From Fibrobacterota bacterium (GTDB lineage: Bacteria > Fibrobacterota > Chitinivibrionia > Chitinivibrionales > FEN-1185), in NCBI GenBank assembly GCA_003165595.1, contig PLWQ01000035.1, positions 63,407 to 117,332 of the forward strand: 53,926 nucleotides of DNA, written 5' to 3'. The notes beneath the pieces are model-generated. The model searched no databases, was not told where the DNA came from, and worked only from the letters and a program-made list of their open reading frames with translations. Position numbers and translations under genes: made by a program. Positions 1-8,171 of this stretch are shown piece after piece. The first letter of the stretch is position 1; each line of letters opens with the position of its first letter.

Positions 1-1
1 T

Positions 2-1111
2 TTCGAAAGCCTCGAAAAGAATTATAACGTCGAGACAATCAATGTTTCGGACGGCAAGCCGATCGACGCCGATATTAAGACGCTCATCATCCCCGGCGGC
101 ACATCCTTTTCGAACAGGACGCTGTTCGAGATCGACCAGTATTTTATGAAAGGCGGCAACCTTGTCGTGTTCGCCGACGCAATCAAGGTCAATTTCCAGT
201 ATGGCGCCTTTGCCGCTCCGCAGGACCCGGGCATCCTGAAGCTCCTGGAACACTACGGCGCTCGCGTGGAACATTATCTCGTGTGCGACGCGGCCTGCGG
301 CCAGGTCCAGATTCCGCAGAAAGTGGGTCCGTTCCAGATGAACGTGGCCATGAGCTATCCCTACTTTGTGAGGATAATCCGGGACGACCTCAACCAGAAT
401 AATCCCGCTGTGTCAACCCTGAGCGAAATGGTTCTTCCCTGGGTGAGTCCGGTGACGCTGTTGGTGCCGGAAAAGGGCGCCAAGAACGTAAAGGACACGG
501 GAGCCGTTACCGGCACCGTGCTCATCAAGTCGTCGCCGAAGAGCTGGGTCGTGGGCGGCGGCTTCGATTTGAATCCGCAGCAGAAATGGACCACACCCTC
601 GCAGGGATTCAAGCAGAGCGACCTCGCGGTATACCTCAACGGCAACTTCAAGAGCTACTTTGCCGGAAAACCGGTACCTCCTGTCAAGGAACCCGATCTA
701 TCGGCAGCCAAGGACTCTCTGCAGAAGATCGCACTTCTCACCGACGCCACGGCAAAGAACCGCACGATTGTCAACGAGAACAAAGGCCGCCATCTGGTGG
801 TGGTCGGAGAGTCGCAATTCCTCACGGGGCAGTTTGCCATGCAGGGCAACGTGACCTTCCTGCTTAACGTTGTCGACTGGCTTTCCACCGACGACAATCT
901 CATCAGCATTCGCACGCGCACCATGGTTGACCGCACCCTTTCCAAAGATAATCTCAAGGAAGGCTCGTCCTTGTCGAACCTGATCCGGTACATCAACATT
1001 TTCCTGATGCCCGCGATCGTCATCGTCATCGGCCTGCTCATTTTCTTCAGACGCCGGGAGAAGGTTTCGGCGTCCGTACCAACAGAAAAAACGGAGGAGA
1101 AGACAAAATGA
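2..1111 (+). CDS. GldG-like ABC transporter auxiliary protein (5' partial)
   Basis: The reading frame is open from the first bases of the window, so the start lies outside it; about 369 C-terminal residues are visible. The order of parts is a Rossmann-like segment (LIIPGGTSFSN, then GGNLVVFADA), a repeat of the same kind (RHLVVVGESQFL), the stretch LLNVVDWLSTDDNLISIRTR, and a single C-terminal membrane helix (IFLMPAIVIVIGLLIFF) followed by RRREK. This order is typical of the GldG/ABC_transp_aux family, which in gliding Bacteroidota accompanies an ABC ATPase and permease and is anchored in the inner membrane with a periplasmic domain. The stop overlaps the next start by 4 bases (ATGA), so the two genes are translationally coupled. 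The ATPase and permease genes would be expected just upstream. The actual role here is not known. Confidence 0.8.
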   Translation, partial: FESLEKNYNVETINVSDGKPIDADIKTLIIPGGTSFSNRTLFEIDQYFMKGGNLVVFADAIKVNFQYGAFAAPQDPGILKLLEHYGARVEHYLVCDAACGQVQIPQKVGPFQMNVAMSYPYFVRIIRDDLNQNNPAVSTLSEMVLPWVSPVTLLVPEKGAKNVKDTGAVTGTVLIKSSPKSWVVGGGFDLNPQQKWTTPSQGFKQSDLAVYLNGNFKSYFAGKPVPPVKEPDLSAAKDSLQKIALLTDATAKNRTIVNENKGRHLVVVGESQFLTGQFAMQGNVTFLLNVVDWLSTDDNLISIRTRTMVDRTLSKDNLKEGSSLSNLIRYINIFLMPAIVIVIGLLIFFRRREKVSASVPTEKTEEKTK

Positions 1112-2235
1112 ACATGAAGCATCTTCCTTTACTCGCGGTAATACTCGCCGTGATTATCGGCATTATCATTGTCGCAAACCAGCTGGGTAACCAGCGGCCT
1201 TCCGAAAAGTCGCTCGCCTGGTTCCCCCAGTTCTCCGAGGCCGAGTGCGGCATGATTTCCGTGAAAGACATAAAGGATTCTGTATTTCTCGTGCATCGGG
1301 GCAAAGAGTGGGTGGTCATGAACCGCCGCCCCTCCGACAATACAGCGCCGTCTTTCCTTTCTTCCGATTCCTCCGGCCGCGCCCGGAAGATATCCGAATA
1401 TCCGGCCGACAGCGCTTTTGTTGAAATGGCCATCGACAAACTCAAGGCACTCAAGAAAGAAGACCTCATTTCTCAGAACCAGCAGAAGCAGGTCGAACTG
1501 GAAGTTGACACCATCCAGGGCACCAGAGTCGATATCTACAACGACAAGCTTGCTCCCGTCGGCTCATTTTACATAGGGAAAAACGGCGCCGATTGGACCT
1601 CGAACTTTGTCCGGATGAGCGGGAGCAACGACGTGTACCTTGCAGGCGGGAGCCTCAAGTACTCGTTCTTCACCGACAAGTCTCGCTGGAAAAACAAGGT
1701 CATCGCCAAATTCGACCGGTCGTTTGTAAAAGGCATTGAGATTGCCAAGCGCGACAGCGCATCCATCTTCCTCTCGCTTTCTGCTCCTTCGCCCAAAGAC
1801 AGCGCTGCGCGGCCCGTGTGGCAGATCGTCTCGCCGGTCAAGGACAGCGCCCGGAATGCCGAAGTTGATAAGATCCTCAATACATTGTCGAACTTCTCCG
1901 CGGCCGACATCGAAGAAGACACGGCCATTTCGGCTGACAGTCTCGGATTCACCAAGCCGTACGCGCGGGTGGCTTTGTCGTTCGAAAACGGCGACAAGAA
2001 GACGGTTCTTGTCGGCAATCAAAAGGGATCTGAAGGCAAACGATGGGTTCGAACGTCCGAAAAACCGGCGACATTTCTTGTCAACGGCTATACTATCGAC
2101 AACATCGTCCGGAGCGTAAATGCGCTACGCGGCATTCCGGAAAAGAAACCCGAGCCTGTTCCGGCCAAGACGCCGGCCGGCGCGAAGAAAGACAAGAAGA
2201 AACCTGCTCCGAAGGCGCCAAAGGCTGCAAAGTAA
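1108..2235 (+). CDS. DUF4340 domain protein, GldG partner
   Basis: This is a 375-residue protein with one N-terminal membrane helix (about residues 5-22) and a large periplasmic region made of repeated beta-rich DUF4340-like segments, for example AFVEMAIDKLKALKKEDLIS and VDKILNTLSNFSAADIEED. DUF4340 genes commonly follow GldG-like genes in an ABC-type locus, and the 4-base overlap with the upstream gene supports a common complex. The last 35 residues are a low-complexity Lys/Pro/Ala tail, which may be a flexible linker or a nucleic-acid- or wall-binding tail. Family function is uncharacterised. The family call is by pattern and context. Confidence 0.8.
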   Translation: MNMKHLPLLAVILAVIIGIIIVANQLGNQRPSEKSLAWFPQFSEAECGMISVKDIKDSVFLVHRGKEWVVMNRRPSDNTAPSFLSSDSSGRARKISEYPADSAFVEMAIDKLKALKKEDLISQNQQKQVELEVDTIQGTRVDIYNDKLAPVGSFYIGKNGADWTSNFVRMSGSNDVYLAGGSLKYSFFTDKSRWKNKVIAKFDRSFVKGIEIAKRDSASIFLSLSAPSPKDSAARPVWQIVSPVKDSARNAEVDKILNTLSNFSAADIEEDTAISADSLGFTKPYARVALSFENGDKKTVLVGNQKGSEGKRWVRTSEKPATFLVNGYTIDNIVRSVNALRGIPEKKPEPVPAKTPAGAKKDKKKPAPKAPKAAK

Positions 2236-2246
2236 AGCCTGCCGCC

Positions 2247-2455
2247 AGTGAAGGTGCCCCGCTGCAAAGCTGCGGGGCACCTTCCATCCCTAATGAAGAA
2301 GAAGTTTATAGTCGTTTGCTAACCCCGAAGCACCACGACTACGACTGCATACAACACTACAGGAGTAGCCGCGACAGCGAACCTTCGGGGACCGGCGATT
2401 ACAACCGGACGTACACCCCAGTGAGCAGTCTGTGATGCGCAAACTTGGGGATTCA
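2247..2455 (+). repeat. Structured dispersed repeat R1, copy 1 (candidate leader RNA)
   Basis: The segment begins with a 13-bp perfect hairpin (2250-2262 with 2272-2284). A conserved stretch GAAGAAGAAGTTTATAGTC follows, then GTTTGC (2314-2319), CCCCGAAG (2323-2330) pairing perfectly with CTTCGGGG (2383-2390), and GCAAAC (2439-2444) pairing with GTTTGC. GGGG follows at 2447-2450 and could alternatively pair with the CCCC at 2323 as a pseudoknot. A second copy at 38590-38708 shares the ends but has a much shorter middle. The hairpin differs between copies by a compensatory base pair (G-C here, A-T there). No known riboswitch consensus was recognised. It fills most of the gap between the DUF4340 gene and the gene at 2520. 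Confidence 0.6.
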
Positions 2456-2462
2456 ATGAACC

Positions 2463-2506
2463 AACAATAACTCCCGTTTTCCCCATAGAACGGGAGTTAT
2501 TGTTTT
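2463..2506 (+). terminator. Intrinsic terminator immediately before a ribosome binding site
   Basis: A perfect 16-bp stem (2463-2478 with 2489-2504, 10-nt loop) ends in a short T run (TTGTTTT). The Shine-Dalgarno AGGAGG of the next gene starts at 2507, one base after the T run. The position is that of an attenuator rather than an end-of-operon terminator, so readthrough control of the gene at 2520 is a plausible inference. Confidence 0.75.
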
Positions 2507-2519
2507 AGGAGGAGATATC

Positions 2520-3080
2520 ATGGCTGCCATTACCTATTTCGAAAAGCCGGGTCCCGCAAACACCGACGAAACGCTCGTTCTCGCCGCTTCGCGTGCGAGC
2601 GAACTGTCACTCAAGACCGTAATTCTCGCCTCCTCGTCCGGCGCGACCGCGCACAAGGCCCTAGCCGTTTTCAAAACCGGCGCCCTCGTGTGTGTCACCC
2701 ATTCCACCGGTTTTGGGCGCAAAGACGCGCAGGAACTGCTTCCCAAACAGCGGGCCAAACTGGAAAAAGCGGGCTGCAGTGTTCTTACCTGTCAACATGC
2801 GTTTGGAGGAGTCAACAGGGCGGTGCGCCGCACGCTGCACACCTACCAGCTCGACGAGATACTCGCCTACACGCTGCGCACCATGGGCCAGGGGTTCAAG
2901 GTGTGCGTGGAAATAGCGCTCATGGCGGCGGACGCCGGATTTACTTCCACGAAAGAGGAAGCCCTGTGCATCGCCGGGACCGGTACGGGAAGTGACACCG
3001 CGGTTGTCTTGACGCCGGCGAACTCCCAGGATTTCTTCGACCTCAGGATCCACGAGATTGTGTGCAAGCCAAGGCTGTGA
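2520..3080 (+). CDS. Stand-alone pyruvate-kinase C-terminal (alpha/beta) domain protein
   Basis: This is a 186-residue soluble protein. The pattern ENTDETLxLAxxRAxEL-type opening (NTDETLVLAASRASEL), VILASSSGATAHKAL, and the closing GTGTGSDTAVVLTPANSQ match proteins annotated as pyruvate kinase alpha/beta-domain proteins, which correspond to the allosteric C-terminal domain of pyruvate kinase without the catalytic barrel. It cannot catalyse the pyruvate kinase reaction alone; a regulatory or ligand-sensing role is inference. The start is fixed by a strong AGGAGG 8 bases upstream of ATG. An intrinsic terminator directly precedes that site, which suggests controlled readthrough. The gene stands alone, with tRNA-Gly on the other strand downstream. 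Confidence 0.7.
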   Translation: MAAITYFEKPGPANTDETLVLAASRASELSLKTVILASSSGATAHKALAVFKTGALVCVTHSTGFGRKDAQELLPKQRAKLEKAGCSVLTCQHAFGGVNRAVRRTLHTYQLDEILAYTLRTMGQGFKVCVEIALMAADAGFTSTKEEALCIAGTGTGSDTAVVLTPANSQDFFDLRIHEIVCKPRL

Positions 3081-3220
3081 ACACGAAAACGAGTTAAAAG
3101 GTCGAAGAGTTGAGAAGTTGAAAGCCAAGAAAATGCGGATTCGGCACCTTATCGGATGAAGCACGCAAGACGCAATGCATCCGCGAGTTACCAGGTCAAC
3201 GGTTCAAGTTTGGGGAAAAA

Positions 3221-3292
3221 AGCGGGAGACGAGCATCGAACTCGCAACCTTCACCTTGGGAAGGTGACACTCTACCGTTGAGTTACTCCCGC
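3221..3292 (-). tRNA. tRNA-Gly (anticodon CCC)
   Basis: On the minus strand a 7-bp acceptor stem (GCGGGAG/CTCCCGC), a D stem (ACTC/GAGT), an anticodon stem TCACC/GGTGA with loop TTCCCAA (anticodon CCC) and a T stem GCGAG/CTCGT with loop TTCGATG fold into a complete cloverleaf. The discriminator is T, as expected for bacterial tRNA-Gly. CCA is not encoded; a T run follows directly and may help termination. It reads the GGG codon. Confidence 0.95.
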
Positions 3293-3571
3293 ATTCCGAT
3301 GAGGCGAACCTGCGTTTCCGGACACAGTAAGATAATTTCTATCGCCATTTGGTGTCAACACTTTCCCTTGTAGGAATGCGCGGTTATAGAGTATTTTACT
3401 TGATTATCCGGCTGGGCTTTTCGAGATTTCGTTTACGCCGGCTGATGCGACCGATTCATTGGACGCGCGTTGGTACGCAATCTCCGGAAGCTCGTTTTTT
3501 TGTCCGCGAATCTCCCTTGCGCGGCAGGACCGGCTCCCAATCGTCTACTCCTGAAAACGGGTTTTCTTCAC

Positions 3572-4777
<1,206 letters not shown>

Positions 4778-4867
4778 CGCCTTAGCGGATATTGATTGCC
4801 GGATTCGTACGAATTAGTTTTAGCGGGGTAAGCGGCCCCACGGCCGCGGGAAACGGACGAACTAATC

Positions 4868-5485
4868 ATGCTTCTTGCCATTGTGGGAATTCTGCTGCTC
4901 CTGTTCGCCATGCTGGTGGCCGTGAGGATCGGCATGAGGCGCGGGAAACCGGAAGACGACATTCCCTCTCCCATCATCCACGGCAGCGGCATCTACTCGA
5001 TCATCAGACGCAGCCCGCGGGAAAACATCGGCGATTACAAGCCCTCGCAGGAAGAAATCAGGAAATATCTCTTTGTTAAAAACGTAAACATAGATATTGG
5101 CGTTCCGGAAAAAGAGCGGCTCGTTGCCGCCTGGAACGACCAGATGGAAGCCAACATAGGAGAAGTCGAGCGCGGCGACAAGGAAGGCACCGAGTTCTAC
5201 TACTTCGATTACAAATGGAACGACCCGGTTTGTTCGAGCATTATTCACAAAGGCCGTTTTGTCACGAGGGAACAGATATTCCAGTACCCTCAAGTCATCC
5301 CTCCTTTTCATCTTGGTTGCGGATGTCAATTGTGCAAGTACCAGGGGAAAGACAAGCTGCGGGAAACCACCGAAATAGGAATGCTTCCCCTGTTTCGCAG
5401 CGGGGAAATTGTTCCTCTGCCGGATTGGAAAGAGATCACCAGAATTGAGACCCCATTTTCCACGAGTCCCCGTCAGGACGAGTAG
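4868..5485 (+). CDS. Membrane-anchored protein with Mu-F/SPP1-gp7-like Cys/His motif
   Basis: This is a 205-residue protein with an N-terminal membrane helix (residues 1-20) and a basic stop-transfer segment (RIGMRRGK). The C-terminal half contains WNDPVCSSIIHKGRFVTRE (C122) followed about 20 residues later by PPFHLGCGCQLCKY (H148, C151, C153, C156). This spacing resembles the C-terminal metal-binding signature of phage head-morphogenesis proteins of the Mu gpF/SPP1 gp7 group, which end in PPLHPNCRC-type motifs. No other phage gene is nearby, so it may be a domesticated domain or a convergent zinc site. The gene sits alone between icd and the large envelope genes. An inverted repeat ATTAGTT/AACTAAT brackets the 50 bases before the start, and there is no clear Shine-Dalgarno. 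Function is unknown. Confidence 0.6.
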   Translation: MLLAIVGILLLLFAMLVAVRIGMRRGKPEDDIPSPIIHGSGIYSIIRRSPRENIGDYKPSQEEIRKYLFVKNVNIDIGVPEKERLVAAWNDQMEANIGEVERGDKEGTEFYYFDYKWNDPVCSSIIHKGRFVTREQIFQYPQVIPPFHLGCGCQLCKYQGKDKLRETTEIGMLPLFRSGEIVPLPDWKEITRIETPFSTSPRQDE

Positions 5486-5538
5486 CAGGGCCGCAGCGGC
5501 ATTGCGGTGCGGCGATAGTTTCTCCGGGCTCTGGTTGG

Positions 5539-5577
5539 ACGCCGGGGCCTGTGCACGTGGCACATACGCCCCGGCGT
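5539..5577 (+). other. Strong hairpin in the leader of the 5658 gene
   Basis: ACGCCGGGGC (5539-5548) pairs perfectly with GCCCCGGCGT (5568-5577) around a 19-nt loop. No T run follows, so it is not a typical intrinsic terminator. It lies 80 bases before the next start codon and could be an mRNA leader structure or a transcript-end stabiliser for the gene at 4868. Confidence 0.5.
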
Positions 5578-5657
5578 GTAACCGGTTGTTTCTTTCGGCA
5601 AGCTCCGGAACCGCCCGCGATACCAACGAAAACGAAATGGAATTGAGGTAGTTCGTC

Positions 5658-8042
5658 ATGCGATTCTCCTTTGCAAAACGTCTTGCCGGTCTTGCGCTGC
5701 TGGGTGCGCTTGTTTCGAACGCCGGAGCCGTCGGGCAGTCTGCCGTCATCACGCTCGTTTTTCCTCCGGGCGCGCGGGCAACGGGTCTGGGCGAGGCGTT
5801 TACCGCCGTAGCGGACGACGCAAACGCGACCTATTTCAATCCCGCGGGGCTCGGCCAGGATCCAATGTCGAACACCTGGAAGGCCTATTCGATGAGCACG
5901 GGGGATGTCCTCACCGCAATTGCCGCCAAACGCAAAATGACGTTCGGCATGAACGAAAAGATATGGGCCGGGACCAACCACGGCGTGTTGCGTTTCAACG
6001 GCAAGGCATGGGAGTCGTACGAACGGCATCTGATAGTTCAGGGCGACAACCTGCAAACCGTTGCCAAGAAGTACCTGGCGGTCGACGATGACGCGGTCAT
6101 CCGCCGCGCCATAATGACCATCAAGAAGGCAAACAATATCGAAATGAGCAGGACCACCGAACTGGAACGCTACTTTCAGAAGGAAGTGAGCGATTCCATC
6201 CAGAAGGTCAAGCACGTGTCCGTCGACAACCTCGTCGGCGATGTAATGTCGCTTTCCAAATTCGACAGGACCGCCGCCCAGATCTACGGATTGATCGTCT
6301 CAAAAGTAGACTCTGTCAAGGCAAGCAGGATGTCGGACGACATCGTCAAGATCATCTCAAAAAAGGACACGCAGTTCGAAGATCTCGTCGAGCTGAAGAT
6401 TCCGTTCAGGATTGCGGTTGACGAGAGCGTAACCGCCATGACCCTCGATTCGCTCGACCGGGTATGGGTGGGCACGGCGCACGGTCTGTGGCGCTACGAC
6501 GGTTCGGTATGGAACTACTACACGGAGGCCGACGGCATGCCGTCCAATGCCGTGGGCGCCGTTTGCGTCGGACGGTCCGGCGCCGTGGCAGTGGGGACCG
6601 ACGCGGGCATCGCGATCTACGATGACGGAAAATGGACCAGGCCCAGCGGAGCGATCGGCCTTCTGGATTCCGCCGTAACGGCGATTGCCTTCGGCAAGGG
6701 CGACGCAATGTACGTGGGAACGCACAGCGGCCTGGCCATGCGTAAAGATTCGGTCTGGACGCGCGTCGATACCGCAAGCGGGCTTCTGGACCCGGACGTG
6801 AGAGCCCTGTTCGTCGATTCGAAAGGCAGGCTCTGGGCCGGCGGCGCAAACGGCGTTTCCATTTACGATGAGACGGCCTGGAAACGGTACAAGTTTCCCG
6901 GCAGCATTGTTTCGTCGATCATCGAACATCCGAACGGCACAATCTGGATCGGCACCAACAAGGGTGCAATCTCTTTTCGTCAAGGCGATGCGAGAATAGA
7001 CTCTCACGGCAAGGTGCACCAGCCTCCTCCCGAGTGGAAAGTCTTTCATTCGAAAAACGCGCTCAAGGGTGATGACGTCCAGGGAGTCTCGGTCCAGGGG
7101 AAAGACGTGTGGCTGGCCACAAAGGAGGCCGTTAACAAATACGATTTCGCCGACCAACAGGTCCTCATGTTCTACGAACCCCTGCTCCCCGCCTTCAAGA
7201 TTCCCGACCTGTGGCACGTGTACCTTGCTTACGTACTCCCTACCGAAGACTGGGGAACGCTGGGCGTGGCCGTCAACTTCATCAACTTCGGCCTCAATAC
7301 CTCAACCGACGAACAAGGAAGGGAACTGGCGCAATTCCGGTCGTGGGAGGGTGTGTTTGGGCTGTCGTACGGATTGCTGCTGGCTCGCGATCTTTCCGTG
7401 GGACTTAACATCAAGTATGTGTACAGCGCGCTTGCGCCGAACATCGGACCGGGCAATGAGGGCATCGGCACGACCTTCGCCATCGACGCGGGATTGCTCA
7501 AGAGGAACCTGTTCTTCAAGAACCTCGACTTCGGACTCAATCTGCAGAACATGGGTCCCTCCATTTACTACATTTCGCAGTCGGAATCCGATCCGATCCC
7601 GTTTACCATACGCCTCGGACTGGCCTACAAGCCGATACAGACGTCTTTCCTGGAGCTTCGTCTCCTTCTCGACGCCGAGCGCGAAATCGTGAAGAACTAT
7701 TCCGACAAAGGGCCGGATCCTTTCTTTGTGGCAATCTGGACCGGAATGCTCGACGACAAATCCGATTATCCGACGCTCATTTCGAATTTGGAGGAAATAA
7801 ATCTGCACGGTGGAATAGAGCTGTGGTATGCAAACATGCTGGCCCTTCGAGTCGGTCACTTGTACGATTACGTTGGAAAACGTTTCGAACTCACCCTGGG
7901 GCTGGGCATCAAGTACGCAAACATGAACTTTGACTGGTCGTTTATCCATTCGCCGGAAGGATTCATGCAGGGCATTGTCGCGGACGGAAGCAACGGTTCC
8001 CGCGACGGGCAATGGAGAGCGTCGTTTATTTTCAATTACTAA
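5658..8042 (+). CDS. PorV-like outer-membrane barrel with inserted LysM-like segment and beta-propeller
   Basis: The 794-residue product has a signal peptide (about 1-25), then PPGARATGLGEAFTAVADD and YFNPAGLG (residues 36-66), the classic N-terminal block of PorV/UPF0164 outer-membrane proteins. Instead of continuing the barrel, the chain enters propeller repeats: KIWAGTNHGVLRFNGKAWES at 101-120, then DRVWVGTAHGLWRYDGSVW and further copies at about 260-490, of the type seen in two-component-regulator propellers. Between the first and second repeats lies an approximately 130-residue helical insert opening with VQGDNLQTVAKKYL and ending IKKANNIE, which resembles a LysM motif. From about residue 500 the barrel resumes and ends in RASFIFNY with a terminal aromatic residue, as outer-membrane barrels do. 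PorV in T9SS shuttles cargo; whether this fusion does so is inference. Convincing Shine-Dalgarno: TTGAGG 10 bases before ATG. Confidence 0.75.
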   Translation: MRFSFAKRLAGLALLGALVSNAGAVGQSAVITLVFPPGARATGLGEAFTAVADDANATYFNPAGLGQDPMSNTWKAYSMSTGDVLTAIAAKRKMTFGMNEKIWAGTNHGVLRFNGKAWESYERHLIVQGDNLQTVAKKYLAVDDDAVIRRAIMTIKKANNIEMSRTTELERYFQKEVSDSIQKVKHVSVDNLVGDVMSLSKFDRTAAQIYGLIVSKVDSVKASRMSDDIVKIISKKDTQFEDLVELKIPFRIAVDESVTAMTLDSLDRVWVGTAHGLWRYDGSVWNYYTEADGMPSNAVGAVCVGRSGAVAVGTDAGIAIYDDGKWTRPSGAIGLLDSAVTAIAFGKGDAMYVGTHSGLAMRKDSVWTRVDTASGLLDPDVRALFVDSKGRLWAGGANGVSIYDETAWKRYKFPGSIVSSIIEHPNGTIWIGTNKGAISFRQGDARIDSHGKVHQPPPEWKVFHSKNALKGDDVQGVSVQGKDVWLATKEAVNKYDFADQQVLMFYEPLLPAFKIPDLWHVYLAYVLPTEDWGTLGVAVNFINFGLNTSTDEQGRELAQFRSWEGVFGLSYGLLLARDLSVGLNIKYVYSALAPNIGPGNEGIGTTFAIDAGLLKRNLFFKNLDFGLNLQNMGPSIYYISQSESDPIPFTIRLGLAYKPIQTSFLELRLLLDAEREIVKNYSDKGPDPFFVAIWTGMLDDKSDYPTLISNLEEINLHGGIELWYANMLALRVGHLYDYVGKRFELTLGLGIKYANMNFDWSFIHSPEGFMQGIVADGSNGSRDGQWRASFIFNY

Positions 8043-8171
8043 CAGGGCGTCGAGCAACCCCGCGGCGGCGTCCTCTTCCCGCCGGGAACGTGCGTCAGGC
8101 GAAATCGCGATTCGCAATTGTTCGTACCTGTCTCCAGTTTGTCGACAAAGGCAAGTAACGGAATCAGCACA

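Noticed and set aside
2247-2455. Known riboswitch or tmRNA in the R1 repeat
   Set aside because: I looked for cobalamin, TPP, SAM, FMN, lysine, glycine, c-di-GMP and tmRNA signature blocks and found none, so I left it as an unassigned structured repeat.
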